From: an uncultured Burkholderiales bacterium
GTDB lineage: Bacteria > Pseudomonadota > Gammaproteobacteria > Burkholderiales > Burkholderiaceae_C
Length of the DNA: 64,000 nucleotides
Direction of reading: 5' to 3'
Assembly (NCBI GenBank): GCA_937864005.1
Contig: CALMIL010000088.1
Location: forward strand, 1 to 64,000
The notes under the pieces are model-generated. The model saw nothing but the letters and a program-made list of their open reading frames with translations, ran no database searches and was not told the origin of the DNA. The translations under genes and the position numbers were made by a program. Positions 38,136 to 48,982 of this stretch are shown in pieces (position 1 is the first letter of the stretch; every line of letters begins with the position of its first letter).

Positions 38136-39959
38136 TCAGCCGCGGCGGCGAAACGCGCGTGCCACCGCGGCGACCGAGAGCGTCAGCCCGAGCAGCCACA
38201 GCGGCCCGACCGCACCGCCGCCGCCACCGGCTGAGGCGAGCGTGCTTTCGGTGGCAGGGGGCGGCACATCGACACCGAGCGCGACGGCTTTGCTCACCTC
38301 GGCATTGGCGATCACCTCGACCGGCCAGCGCCTGGGCGTGAAGGTCGTTTGCTGCGCGATCGTCTGCGCATAGCGCACCGCCTCGGCGACGTCGAGGATG
38401 CCGGCGCCGCAGGTCTGCGTGGTGCAGATGCAGCGCCCGGGGTTGTCCGGCGAGCAGCCGCCGATCACCGGCGATGTGACGTGCGGACGCGCACTCTGGC
38501 GCAGGCCGGCGACGATCTGGGCCGGCGTCAGGCCCGGGTTCGCGCTCAGCATCAGGCTGACCGCGCCGGCGACGATCGGCGCCGAGAAGCTCGACCCGTA
38601 GACACGCACATAGCCGCCCGCCGCCGGGCCGGTGCGGCCGGCATTGCCGAGCGTGACGATGCCGTCGTCGCCGACGACCGCGCCCCACGCGCCTTCGTCG
38701 TCCGGGTCGCCGCCGACCGTCGCGACGGCCAGCCCGGCACCGAAATTCGAATAGGTTGCCTTGAAGCCGTCGCGATTCAGTGCCGCGACGCCGATCACGC
38801 CCTTGCAGTTGGCCGGACGCATCGGCGCCGCATGCTGGTTGCCGGCCGCGGCGACGACGACGACGCCGTGCTCGGCGAGTTCGTCGATCGTCGATTGGTA
38901 CGCCGGGTTGCACGCCGCGCTGCTGCCGAAGCTGATGCTGATGATGCGCGCCGGGTTCGGGTTCGCCGGCAGGAAGCCGCCGCCCGCCTTCGCGACCGCG
39001 AGCCCCGCCGCCCAGCGCATGCCGTCGATGATGTCGGCCACCTCGGCGCCGCATTTGCCGGCGACGCGCACCGGCAGCAGGCGAGCGTCCCAGCTTGTCG
39101 AAGCGATGCCTTGCGCGTTGTCCGTCGCCGCGGCGACGAGGCCGGCGATCTGCGTGCCGTGCCACGAGCTGTCCTGCACGTCGCAGCCGTCGAACAGCGC
39201 CGGGGCGGCCTGCCGATCGGCGGCGCTGACCCAGTCGCCCGGGTCGCTCGGATCGGCGTCGCGGCCGTCGCCGTCGTTCGCATATTCGATCGTCGAGACG
39301 AAGTCGTAGCCGGCCAGCACATGGCCGGCAAGATCGGGATGGCGGGTGATGCCGGTATCGAGGACGGCGACGATCGCCGCCGCACGGCCCCGCTCGAGCG
39401 CCCAGGCGCCCTCGAATCCCGGCAGGCCGCGCCGCCGCGCCGCCAGCGCGTTCGAGTTGCTGCCGCCAGGATTGGCGAGCCACCATTGCTGCGCGAAATA
39501 GGGGTCGCTCGGCGTCGCGGCCAGCAGCCGCTGCTCGCGCTCGTTGGCGACGACCCATTCGACGTCCGGATCGGCGCGCAGCTGGGCGGCGATGCGCGCC
39601 GCTTCCGCGCCGCCGAGGACGCGCCCGAAATCCAGGCGCTGCGCGGCGCGGCCGGCCGGCTGCGCGCTGTAGCCGCCGATGCCCGCATGGCCGAGCACGC
39701 GCTGCAGGCGCGAGCCTTGCGCATCGTCGGCCTTCGCGACGCCAAGGGCCTGGGCGCGCTCGTGCGCCGGCGCATCCCTCAATTTGACGATCAGGCCGTT
39801 CGCGGCGCGCGGCTCGCCCTCGGCCCGCGCCGGCCATGCGGCCAGCACGCTGCAGCCGAGGACGGCGGCGGCGATCGTGCGCCCGATGCGACGGCGCGGC
39901 GCGGCGCGCCACGCCGCACCCCTTGCCGCACCGTCTATCCTGAAATCTTGATTGCCCAA
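38136..39959 (-). CDS. Exported subtilisin-like serine protease with GlyGly-CTERM-like tail (copy 1)
   Basis: 607 residues from a TTG at 39959, chosen because GGAGG lies 6 bases upstream; no ATG or GTG is near the signal peptide (IGRTIAAAVLGCSVLAAWPARA). The S8 triad is Asp201 (VAVLDTGITRHPD), His267 (SSWHGTQIAG) and Ser457 (GSSFSAPIVAG). A propeptide-like region covers about 50-140. The C-terminus has Gly578-Gly582, a hydrophobic stretch 584-600 and RAFRRRG, the GlyGly-CTERM layout. It should be exported and probably held at the envelope until cleaved there. A second S8 gene lies upstream on the same strand. Confidence 0.88.
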   Translation of the reverse strand: MGNQDFRIDGAARGAAWRAAPRRRIGRTIAAAVLGCSVLAAWPARAEGEPRAANGLIVKLRDAPAHERAQALGVAKADDAQGSRLQRVLGHAGIGGYSAQPAGRAAQRLDFGRVLGGAEAARIAAQLRADPDVEWVVANEREQRLLAATPSDPYFAQQWWLANPGGSNSNALAARRRGLPGFEGAWALERGRAAAIVAVLDTGITRHPDLAGHVLAGYDFVSTIEYANDGDGRDADPSDPGDWVSAADRQAAPALFDGCDVQDSSWHGTQIAGLVAAATDNAQGIASTSWDARLLPVRVAGKCGAEVADIIDGMRWAAGLAVAKAGGGFLPANPNPARIISISFGSSAACNPAYQSTIDELAEHGVVVVAAAGNQHAAPMRPANCKGVIGVAALNRDGFKATYSNFGAGLAVATVGGDPDDEGAWGAVVGDDGIVTLGNAGRTGPAAGGYVRVYGSSFSAPIVAGAVSLMLSANPGLTPAQIVAGLRQSARPHVTSPVIGGCSPDNPGRCICTTQTCGAGILDVAEAVRYAQTIAQQTTFTPRRWPVEVIANAEVSKAVALGVDVPPPATESTLASAGGGGGAVGPLWLLGLTLSVAAVARAFRRRG

Positions 39960-39990
39960 CGCCGGCCTCCATCGCCCGTCTGCGCGCCCT

Positions 39991-40163
39991 GAGAGCACCC
40001 CCAAGGGCCGGGCCTTGCCCGTCCCGGCCCCCCGCGGGGGCGCAAGAAAACTTGGGGCGGCCCGGCGTTTTCTTGAGAGCACCCCCAAGGGCCGGGCCTT
40101 GCCCGTCCCGGCCCCCGCGGGGGCGCAAGAAAACCTGGGGCGGCCCGGCGTTTTCTTGAGAGC
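39991..40163. repeat. Tandem 84/83-bp intergenic repeat with three hairpins per unit
   Basis: Two head-to-tail copies, 39991-40074 (84 bp) and 40075-40157 (83 bp), followed by six bases of a third (GAGAGC, 40158-40163). The copies differ by one C in a C-run and one C/T. Each unit contains GGGCCGGG-N10-CCCGGCCC, the palindrome CCCCCGCGGGGG, and CAAGAAAAC-N15/16-GTTTTCTTG, whose T-rich arm could terminate transcription on either strand. It lies between the two subtilase genes. It looks like a dispersed extragenic palindromic element; no other copy was seen in this window. Confidence 0.9.
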
Positions 40164-40227
40164 GGGCACGCCTGGCGCGGATGATGACCCGGTCAGGCTG
40201 GAGGCGATGGGATCAACAGGCCGACGT

Positions 40228-42195
40228 TCACGCCGCAGTTTCGCGCCGCCGGGCGCGGCCGACGGCGATCACCGAGGCCAGCAGTCCGGCGAGCCAGGCC
40301 GGGCCGAGCGCGCCGCCGCCGCCGGAGGACGCCGGCCAAGCGACGGCGATGCCGTCGCTGGCGACCGCGCTCTTGCCCTGATCGTCGGTCACCGTCAGCC
40401 GCACGCCGAAGTGTCCGCTGTCGCTTGCGACGACCTCGGCCGTCTGCTGATTCGTCGCGCCGACGAAGCCCGAGACGATGCCGCCGCCGTCGGTCAGTTC
40501 CCAGCGCCAGCTTGCAATCGTGCGCCCCGGGCCGACCAGGCTGCCGGCGGCGCTCAGCGTGATCGTCTGCCCGGGCGATGGGGTGGCGGGCGAGACGCCG
40601 ATGCGCGCGACGACCGAATCGGTTGCGGCCGCCGCCTTCAGCGCCGCGCCGGCGTCGAGCATGCCGGCGCCGCAGGTGCTGGTCGTGCAATAGCACTGCA
40701 GCTGGTCGAAGTCGCCGGGCGCGGTGCAGACCGGAACGACGCTGCCGTCGCCGTTGTCGCCGCCCGTCTTCGGAAACGTCCGTGCGCTCGACTGCAGCAG
40801 GCTGCGCAGGTCGGCCGGCCGCAATGCGGGGCGCGCCGAGACCATCAGCGCCGCCGTGCCGGCGACGAGCGGCGCGGCAAAGCTCGTACCGGCGGCGTAG
40901 TTCCAGGCGTCGCTGTAGATCGAGCTGTTGGCGACCGGCGTCGTCTTGCCGGCGTTCAGCGCGGTGATGATCGGATACAGGCAGGGTTCGTCGGAGCCCA
41001 GATTCACGCAGTTGCCGGCCGGTGCGCTGATCGCGACCTGCGGGCCGAGGTCGGAATAGCCGACCTTGGTGCCGGCGTGGCGCAGCCCGCCGACCGCAAG
41101 CACGCCGGGGCAGTTGGCCGGCGTGCCGACCGCGCGCCCGGCGCTGTTGCCGGCGGCGGCGACGACGAGCACGCCGGCCGCCGTCACTTCGCCGACGACC
41201 GAGACATAGCTGCTCGAGCACCCACCGTCGCTGCCCAGGCTCATGCTGATGACGGCCGCCGGCGTCGGGTTCGCGGGCACGCCGGGAACGTCGAGCCCCG
41301 CCGCCCAGCGCATCGCGGCCTGGATGTCGGAGTCGTAGCCGCCGCACTTGCCCAGCACGCGCAGCGGCAGCACGCGCACGTTGCGGCCGATGCTGGCCAT
41401 GCCGATGCCGTTGCCGGTCGCGGCGCCGACGAGGCTCGCGGTCTGCGTGCCGTGCCAGGAGCTGTCGCTGATATCGCAGCCGTCGAAGGTGGAAGGATGG
41501 GCCGCCTTGTCGGCCGCCGAGACGTAGTCGCCGGGGTCGCTCGGGTCGGCGTCGCGGCCGTCGCCGTCGCCGGCGATGACGGGGTCGGAAATCATGTCGT
41601 AGCCGGGCAGCAGCTTGGTCTTCAGGTCGGCATGGTCGAAGCGCACGCCGGTATCGAGCACGGCGACGATCACATTCGGATTGCCGGTCGTCACCGCCCA
41701 CGCCGTCTCGGCGTCGATCGACGATTTCACGTCGCCCGCGGGCGCGCGCAGATACCACTGGCCGACGACGGGGCCCGGATCGACCGGCTGGCCGGCCGGG
41801 TAGAGCGGGTCGTTCGGCGCGCTGTAGCGATGGCGCCGGACGTCGATGACCGCCGATTCGACGTCGGCATCGGCTGCAAGCTTGCGCACGAGCTGCTCGG
41901 AGCTGATGCCGCTGGCGAGCACGACCTGGGTGCGATCCGAGACGTTGGCGCCGCCGCGCAGCGCAAGCCCGATGCGCTTGCCGAGCACGCCGGCGCGCTC
42001 GGTGCTGCGCTGCGCGGCGGTCTCTGCGCGGCTCGCAGAGCCGAGTACCTGCTGGCGCGCGATCGCCGAATCGGCCTTGAAGGTGACGATCACGCGCGCA
42101 TCGGCGGCCGGTGCCGCCATTGCCGGCGCATGAAGCGACAGCTGCGCCGCCGAGGCGATCGCGAGAGCGGCCAGGAAGGTCAGGGGCAGACGCAT
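40228..42195 (-). CDS. Exported subtilisin-like serine protease with GlyGly-CTERM-like tail (copy 2)
   Basis: 655 residues with signal peptide MRLPLTFLAALAIASAAQLS and an Ala-rich cleavage region. S8 triad: Asp181 (VAVLDTGVRFDH), His248 (SSWHGTQTASL) and Ser438 (AGTSFAAPLVAG). A PKD-like domain follows at about 532-620 (TPSPGQTITLSAAGS, WRWELTDGG, FGVRLTVTDDQG). The tail is SSGGGGALGPAWLAGLLASV then ARRR, matching copy 1. Both copies share DGDGRDADPSDPGD, so they are paralogues. It begins 87 bp after gap on the same strand. Confidence 0.9.
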   Translation of the reverse strand: MRLPLTFLAALAIASAAQLSLHAPAMAAPAADARVIVTFKADSAIARQQVLGSASRAETAAQRSTERAGVLGKRIGLALRGGANVSDRTQVVLASGISSEQLVRKLAADADVESAVIDVRRHRYSAPNDPLYPAGQPVDPGPVVGQWYLRAPAGDVKSSIDAETAWAVTTGNPNVIVAVLDTGVRFDHADLKTKLLPGYDMISDPVIAGDGDGRDADPSDPGDYVSAADKAAHPSTFDGCDISDSSWHGTQTASLVGAATGNGIGMASIGRNVRVLPLRVLGKCGGYDSDIQAAMRWAAGLDVPGVPANPTPAAVISMSLGSDGGCSSSYVSVVGEVTAAGVLVVAAAGNSAGRAVGTPANCPGVLAVGGLRHAGTKVGYSDLGPQVAISAPAGNCVNLGSDEPCLYPIITALNAGKTTPVANSSIYSDAWNYAAGTSFAAPLVAGTAALMVSARPALRPADLRSLLQSSARTFPKTGGDNGDGSVVPVCTAPGDFDQLQCYCTTSTCGAGMLDAGAALKAAAATDSVVARIGVSPATPSPGQTITLSAAGSLVGPGRTIASWRWELTDGGGIVSGFVGATNQQTAEVVASDSGHFGVRLTVTDDQGKSAVASDGIAVAWPASSGGGGALGPAWLAGLLASVIAVGRARRRETAA

Positions 42196-42282
42196 GGGAA
42201 CTCCCGGAAGGGGCGGTGGCGCCAGTCTATGAACGGCTTGTGTCGCGAGTGTTTCCGCGCACGCGGCGGGCCGCGCAGCCGC

Positions 42283-43326
<1,044 letters not shown>

Positions 43327-45345
43327 CTAGCGGCCAAGCACCTTGCGCACCGTATCCGCCACGTTGCGGGCCGTGAATCCGAAATACTCGAAGAGCGCCG
43401 CCGCGGGCGCCGATTCGCCGAAGGTATCGATGCCGACGACGGCGGCGCAGCCGTACTTCCACCAGCCGTCGGTAACGCCCATCTCGACGGCGATGCGCGG
43501 CACGCCGGCGGGCAGCACGCCTTGCTGGTAGGCGACGCTCTGGCGTCCGAAGACGCTCGTCGAGGGCATGCTGACGACGCGCACCGCGATGCCGCTCTCG
43601 GCGAGCAGTTGCTGCGCGTGCAGCGCAAGCTGGACCTCGGAGCCGGTCGCGATGATGACGGCCTGCGCCTTCTTCGCGAGGCCCACCTCGGCCGGCTCGG
43701 CGAGCACGTAGGCACCCTTGGCGATGTCGGCCAGCCCGCTCTTGGGCAGGTAGGGCAGGTTCTGGCGACTCAGCAGCAGCGCCGTCGGGCGCGCCTTGTT
43801 CTCGATCGCGGCGACCCAGGCGACGACGGTTTCGGCGGTATCGGCCGGGCGCCAGACATCGAGCCCCGGGATCAGCCGCAGCGACCAGGCATGTTCGATC
43901 GCCTGGTGCGTCGGGCCGTCCTCGCCGAGGCCGATCGAGTCGTGCGTGAAGACGTAGACGACGCGCTGCTTCATCAGCGCCGCCATGCGCAGTGCGTTGC
44001 GGCAGTAGTCCGAGAACGTCAGGAAGGTGCCGCCGTAGGGGAGATAGCCGCCGTGCAGCGCGATGCCGCTCATCACCGCCATCATGCCGAACTCGCGCAC
44101 GCCGTAGTTGATGTGGCGCCCGCCGTTGGGCGCTCCGGCGTCGTCGAAGCGCAGCGCCGGCGTGTGGCTGGTATTCGTCAGGTTCGATCCGGTCAGGTCG
44201 GCACTGCCGCCGAGCATTTCGGGCAGCGCCAGCGTGAAGGCCTCGAGCGCGATCTGGCTCGCCTTGCGGCTGGCGACGGTCTCGGCCTTCGCGTGGGCGG
44301 CGATCGCGGCGTCGACCGCCGTCTGCGTCCAGTTTGCCGGCAGCGCGCCGCTCGTGCGGCGTGCGAACTCGGCGGCGAGTTGCGGATACGCGGTGCGGTA
44401 GGCGTCGAACGCATCGTTCCACGCGGTCTGCGCCGCGATGCCGGCAGCGCGCGCGTCCCACGCCGCGTAGACCGTCTCCGGGATCACGAACGGCTCGTAG
44501 GGCCAGCCGATCGCCTCGCGCGTGAGCTTCACCTCCTCCGCGCCGAGCGCCTCGCCGTGCGCCTTCGCGGTGCCGGCGCGATGCGGCGAACCCTCGCCGA
44601 TCGTCGTCTTGCAGCAAATCAGCGTCGGCCGGTCGGTGACGGCGTGCGCCGCATTGATCGCGGCATCGACCGCGTCGACGTCCTGGCCGTCGATATCGTC
44701 GATCACGTGCCAGCCGTGGGCCTCGAAGCGGCGCGCCGTATCGTCGATGAACCAGGGCTTGACCTCGCCGTCGATCGAGATGCCGTTGTGGTCGTAGAGC
44801 GCCGTCAGCTTGCCGAGCTTCCAGGCGCCGGCCAGGCCGCAGGCTTCGTGGCTGATGCCTTCCATCATGCAGCCGTCGCCCATGAAGACGTAGGTGCGGT
44901 GGTCGACGATCGTGTGACCGTCGCGGTTGAACTCGTGCGCCAGCAGCTTCTCGGCGAGCGCCATGCCGACGGCGTTCGCGAAACCCTGGCCGAGCGGGCC
45001 GGTCGTCGTCTCGACGCCGGGCGTCAGGCCGTGCTCGGGGTGGCCGGGCGTCTTGCTGTGGAGCTGGCGGAAGTTGCGCAGCTCGGCGATCGGCAGCGCG
45101 TAGCCGGTCAGGTGCAGCACGGCGTACAGCATCATCGACGCGTGGCCGTTCGAGAGCACGAAGCGGTCGCGGTTCGCCCAGTGCGGGTCGGCCGGGTTGT
45201 GGCGCAGGTGGCGCGACCAGAGCGCGACCGCCATCTCGGCCATGCCCATCGGCGCGCCCGGGTGGCCGGAGTTGGCCTGCTGCACGGCGTCCATCGCCAG
45301 CGCGCGGATCGCGTTGGCCATCAGGGTGGTTGGGGTCGAGGCCAT
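43327..45345 (-). CDS. tkt: Transketolase
   Basis: 672 residues. The TPP-binding motif is [20 protein letters not shown] (about 157-176). Early family segments are [16 protein letters not shown] and [36 protein letters not shown] and [15 protein letters not shown] are in the pyrimidine domain. It moves two-carbon units between sugar phosphates in the pentose phosphate or Calvin cycle. It lies 106 bp downstream of the rhombosortase-like gene and upstream of gap. Confidence 0.96.
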   Translation of the reverse strand: MASTPTTLMANAIRALAMDAVQQANSGHPGAPMGMAEMAVALWSRHLRHNPADPHWANRDRFVLSNGHASMMLYAVLHLTGYALPIAELRNFRQLHSKTPGHPEHGLTPGVETTTGPLGQGFANAVGMALAEKLLAHEFNRDGHTIVDHRTYVFMGDGCMMEGISHEACGLAGAWKLGKLTALYDHNGISIDGEVKPWFIDDTARRFEAHGWHVIDDIDGQDVDAVDAAINAAHAVTDRPTLICCKTTIGEGSPHRAGTAKAHGEALGAEEVKLTREAIGWPYEPFVIPETVYAAWDARAAGIAAQTAWNDAFDAYRTAYPQLAAEFARRTSGALPANWTQTAVDAAIAAHAKAETVASRKASQIALEAFTLALPEMLGGSADLTGSNLTNTSHTPALRFDDAGAPNGGRHINYGVREFGMMAVMSGIALHGGYLPYGGTFLTFSDYCRNALRMAALMKQRVVYVFTHDSIGLGEDGPTHQAIEHAWSLRLIPGLDVWRPADTAETVVAWVAAIENKARPTALLLSRQNLPYLPKSGLADIAKGAYVLAEPAEVGLAKKAQAVIIATGSEVQLALHAQQLLAESGIAVRVVSMPSTSVFGRQSVAYQQGVLPAGVPRIAVEMGVTDGWWKYGCAAVVGIDTFGESAPAAALFEYFGFTARNVADTVRKVLGR

Positions 45346-45377
45346 GCGGCTTGTGTGCGTAGCGGTGTGAGGCTCGC

Positions 45378-45383
45378 ATTTTA
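45378..45383 (-). promoter_or_regulatory. Candidate -10 element upstream of tkt
   Basis: On the minus strand TAAAAT (45383 to 45378) lies 32 bp before the tkt start in the 106-bp gap after the rhombosortase-like gene. No good -35 was found. It suggests that tkt-gap has its own promoter. Confidence 0.3.
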
Positions 45384-45451
45384 CGGGCCGGGTCTTGCGC
45401 CCCTCGGCGCGCGGCCTTTCGCGCCAAGCGGGAACCGCGCTGCGCGAAACG

Positions 45452-46078
45452 TCAGTCGGTCGCCCAGCGGCGCGCCACCGTCTCGGCCACCGCGCAGCAC
45501 AGCAGCCCGGCCGCGACGCCTGTCACGTGGGCGAGCGGTGCGAGCGCGATATCCCAGCCCGCCTCGTGGCGCAGCGGCGCACCGAACGGCGATTCGGTCG
45601 CGAGCTTGACGAACAGCATCGCGAGCACCGTGCCGCCGATCCGCCAGTGCCCGACGAGGATCACGTACAGCGTGACGATCGCGACCCCTGCATGGACGAC
45701 GCCCGAGAGGCCGCCGTAGTGCACGAGCGCGGGCTGCGCGAGCAGCCCGAACTGCGTCAGCGGCCAGGCGACGAGCCAGGCCAGCGCAAGGCGCGGCGGC
45801 ACGCGCGCGGCAACGCCGTAGGCGGCGGCCAGCGCCAGGCCGGCAGCATTGCCGAGCAAGTGCAGATCGCTGTAGTGGACGAAGGCCGCGCTGACCGCGC
45901 GCCAGGGTTCGGCAAATGCGAGGCCGGGCTGCCAGTCGACGGCGGCGAGTGCCGCCGGCGAGGCTATGTGCGCGATCGCGCTGCCCAGCGCGAGCAGCAG
46001 CGCGACCGCGAGCCAGGCGCGGCCGCCGCGCCGCCACCAGGCGGCTTGCGCGCCGGCGCCGCGCGGGCCTTCGTTCAC
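45452..46078 (-). CDS. rrtA: Rhomboid-family intramembrane serine protease, rhombosortase-like
   Basis: About 208 residues from a GTG at 46078, 16 bp after glnE. A longer reading frame to 46153 would overlap glnE and adds Arg-rich sequence. Six hydrophobic segments are visible. Rhomboid features are [17 protein letters not shown] (about 68-84), the catalytic Ser125 in [13 protein letters not shown] and His184 in [12 protein letters not shown] in the last helix. The short size and the GLSGVVH pattern fit rhombosortases, predicted to process GlyGly-CTERM proteins, rather than the longer GlpG/AarA type. Two subtilases with matching tails lie 3.3-8 kb away. Confidence 0.8.
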   Translation of the reverse strand: MNEGPRGAGAQAAWWRRGGRAWLAVALLLALGSAIAHIASPAALAAVDWQPGLAFAEPWRAVSAAFVHYSDLHLLGNAAGLALAAAYGVAARVPPRLALAWLVAWPLTQFGLLAQPALVHYGGLSGVVHAGVAIVTLYVILVGHWRIGGTVLAMLFVKLATESPFGAPLRHEAGWDIALAPLAHVTGVAAGLLCCAVAETVARRWATD

Positions 46079-46094
46079 GCCGCGGCGCAGCGCT

Positions 46095-48848
46095 TCACGC
46101 CTGCGCGCCGAAGACGCTGCGCCACAGCGCGAGGACGGCGTCGCGCGGCGCACTCATCGCGCCGGGGTCGACCTGGGTCGGCTTCTCGTCGAGCCGTGCC
46201 TGATGCTGTGCGCGGCGCAGTTCGCGGTAGGCGTCGGCCGCCGCGGCGCCGACCCCCGCCGGCAGCAGTGCGCACGCTTCGGCGCGCTGCAGGAGCGCGA
46301 TATTGCCGGCGTTGTCGAGCAGTTCGGCGTGCGCCGCGCCGTGCAGGAGGACGAGGTACTGGACGGCGAACTCGGCATCGAGCATGCCGCCCGGACTGTG
46401 CTTGACGTCGAACAGCCCCGCCTTCACCGGCCGCGCGGCGCGCATCTTGTCGCGCATCGCACGCACCTCGGCGCCGAGCGCGGCGGCGTCGCGCGGCGCG
46501 GCGAGCACGGCGCGGCGCGCGGACTCGAAGCGGGGCCCGAGCGCCGGCCAGCCGGCGCAATAGCGCGCCCGCGTCAGCGCCTGGTGCTCCCAGGTCCACG
46601 CGGTATTGCTGCCACGCCCTTCCTGGTAGCGCTCGAAGGTGCTCATCGATGTCACGAGCAGGCCCGAATTGCCGTTCGGGCGCAGCGCGGTATCGATATC
46701 GAACAGTTCGCCCGCCGCGGTGCGCAGCGTGAGCCAGCCGATCAGCTTGCGCACGAAGGCGGCGTAGATCTCGGCCAGCCGGTCCGCATCGGCGCGATCG
46801 TCGTTCTCGTCGTAGACGAAGACGACGTCGAGGTCGCTGCCGTAGCCGAGCTCCTTGCCGCCGAGCTTGCCGTAGGCGATGACGCCGAACTGCGGCGTCG
46901 CGCGATGCGCCTGCCTGAAATGCTTCCAGGCCCAGCGGATCGTGCAATCCAGCGTCGCGTCGGCGAGCGCCGAGAGGTCGTCCGCGACCTGCTCGACGGT
47001 GATGTGGCCCTCGACGTCGCGCACCAGGGTGCGGAAGACCTCGGCGTGATGCGCGCGGCGCAGCGTATCGAGCAGCGACTCCTCGTCGGCCTCGCCGGCG
47101 CGCTGCCACGCCGCATGGCGCGCCTCGAGGTCGGCGAGCAGCGCGGCGCCGTCGAAGCGGCCGTGCAGCAAGCGCTCGTCGGCGAGTTCGTCGATCACCC
47201 CGGGGTGGCGCATCAGATAGCGCATCGGCCAGCGCGCGATGCCGAGCAGGCGCAGCAGGCGGCGCAGCACCTCGGGCCGCTCGACGAGCAGCGCGAGATA
47301 GCTTTCGCGCCGCAACAGCGGCTCGATCCAGTCGATGAAGCGCGTCGCCGCGTCCGCCGTGCAGGCGCCCTCTTCCACCGCGGCGGCGGCGCCGCCGATC
47401 AGCCGCGCCAGGCGCAGCTTGCTCTCATCGCGCAGCGCCTGGACCCTCGGTTGCGCACACCAGGCGCGCACGGTGGCAGCAAGCGATTCGGGCAGCTGGG
47501 CGATGAACTCCTCGCTGTCGACCGCGAGCGGCGTGCTGCCGCAGTTGCGGCAGCCGCCGTTGCCGTTGGCCGGCGCGCGGCCGTCGTGCAGCAGGGCATC
47601 GAATTCGGTGGCGACGAATTCGCGCGCCTCGCCGAGCTGGTGCAGCAGATCGCAGGCCGTCGCGCGGCGCGCGGGGTCGAGGCTGCGCGCGATCCATTCG
47701 AGGTCGGCGTCATCCTCCGGCAGCAGATGCGTCTGCCGGTCGTCCAGATACTGGATGCGGTGCTCGACGCGGCGCAGCAGCGTATAGGCGTCGGCCAGGC
47801 GCGCGGCGCTCTCGGCCTTCATCAGGCCGGCGCCCGCCAGCTTGCGCAGCGCCGACAGGGTCGAGCGGGTGCGGATCTCCGGAAACTGGCCGCCGCGCAC
47901 GACGAGCAGCAGCTGGACGATGAACTCGATCTCGCGGATGCCGCCGCGCGAGAGCTTGACGTCGTTGGCGCGCGCCGGCCGGCCCGCGGCGCGGCGCTGC
48001 GCCTCGTCGCGCACCTTGCGGTGCAGCTGGCGCAGGCCCTCGAAGACGCCGTAGTCGAGATATTTGCGATAGACGAACGAGGTCACCGTCGAGCGCAGCG
48101 CGAGCGCGTGGCCGCTGGCCACGCTGTCAAGCGGCGCGACGACGCGGCTCTTCAGCCACGCGAAGCGTTCCCACTCGCGGCCCTGGACCATGAAATATTC
48201 CTCGAGCATCGCCAGGCTCACGACCGACGGCCCCGAATTGCCGTTCGGACGCAATGCGAGGTCGACGCGAAAGACGAAGCCGTCCTCGGTCGTCTCGCCG
48301 ATCAAGGCATAGAGGCTCTTCGCGAGCTGGGCGAAATATTCGTGCGCGCTCGAGGACTGCGCGCCGTCGGTCATGCCGTCGTCTTCGTAGACATAGACGA
48401 GGTCGATGTCGGACGAGACATTCAGCTCGCGCGCACCGAGCTTGCCCATGCCGACGATCCAGAACTCGATCGGCGCGCCGCTTGCATCGCGCGGCACGCC
48501 GCTGCGCGCGTCGAGCCTGCGGCGGGCGTCGGCGAGCGCGAGGTCGAGCGTCGTCTCGGCCAGTGCGGTCATCGCGCCGGTGATCTCCGCCATCGGCGCC
48601 TGCCGTTCGACATCCAGCACGGCCAGACGCTCGAGCACGAGCTGGCGCGCGACGCGCATCGACTGCGCGAGGTCGCGCCCGTCGGCCTGCAGGGACGCGA
48701 TCAGCGCCGCAATCGAATCGCGCTCCGGCAGCCCCGGGGCGAGGCGCGCGAGCTCGCTCGCGTAGCGGCGGCGCACGCGTTGAACGAACCGGCTGTGCGC
48801 CGCGGATGCGGCCTGGATCGGCACGATCGGTTGCGGCGTCGATTCCAT
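46095..48848 (-). CDS. glnE: Bifunctional glutamine synthetase adenylyltransferase/deadenylase
   Basis: 917 residues from the ATG at 48848. Two nucleotidyltransferase domains are visible: GMGKLGARELNVSSDIDLVY with a SRGGIREIEFIVQ helix in the N-terminal (deadenylating) half, and AYGKLGGKELGYGSDLDVVF near residue 670 in the C-terminal (adenylylating) half. DVKHSPGGMLDAEFAVQ near the end matches the second GlnE helical block. GlnE turns glutamine synthetase off or on in response to nitrogen, with PII. It is divergent from yhdP, with a 134-bp gap. Confidence 0.94.
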   Translation of the reverse strand: MESTPQPIVPIQAASAAHSRFVQRVRRRYASELARLAPGLPERDSIAALIASLQADGRDLAQSMRVARQLVLERLAVLDVERQAPMAEITGAMTALAETTLDLALADARRRLDARSGVPRDASGAPIEFWIVGMGKLGARELNVSSDIDLVYVYEDDGMTDGAQSSSAHEYFAQLAKSLYALIGETTEDGFVFRVDLALRPNGNSGPSVVSLAMLEEYFMVQGREWERFAWLKSRVVAPLDSVASGHALALRSTVTSFVYRKYLDYGVFEGLRQLHRKVRDEAQRRAAGRPARANDVKLSRGGIREIEFIVQLLLVVRGGQFPEIRTRSTLSALRKLAGAGLMKAESAARLADAYTLLRRVEHRIQYLDDRQTHLLPEDDADLEWIARSLDPARRATACDLLHQLGEAREFVATEFDALLHDGRAPANGNGGCRNCGSTPLAVDSEEFIAQLPESLAATVRAWCAQPRVQALRDESKLRLARLIGGAAAAVEEGACTADAATRFIDWIEPLLRRESYLALLVERPEVLRRLLRLLGIARWPMRYLMRHPGVIDELADERLLHGRFDGAALLADLEARHAAWQRAGEADEESLLDTLRRAHHAEVFRTLVRDVEGHITVEQVADDLSALADATLDCTIRWAWKHFRQAHRATPQFGVIAYGKLGGKELGYGSDLDVVFVYDENDDRADADRLAEIYAAFVRKLIGWLTLRTAAGELFDIDTALRPNGNSGLLVTSMSTFERYQEGRGSNTAWTWEHQALTRARYCAGWPALGPRFESARRAVLAAPRDAAALGAEVRAMRDKMRAARPVKAGLFDVKHSPGGMLDAEFAVQYLVLLHGAAHAELLDNAGNIALLQRAEACALLPAGVGAAAADAYRELRRAQHQARLDEKPTQVDPGAMSAPRDAVLALWRSVFGAQA

Positions 48849-48982
48849 GTGGTGCGCGGCGACCCCTGTGCTAGATTGAGCCGCGATGCGCACCGCGATC
48901 CGCGTCGCGCCCGGCGCAGGCGGGCGACGCCGGCCCCGAGTTGCGGTGCGCCGCCCGGCCCGTCCGGCCTTCCCGAATTTGC

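Noticed and set aside
40001-40169. Peptide with repeated PGRPRFSCAPAG-type units in the frame of subtilase copy 1
   Set aside because: It is the translation of the intergenic tandem repeat read upstream of the true start, not a protein repeat.
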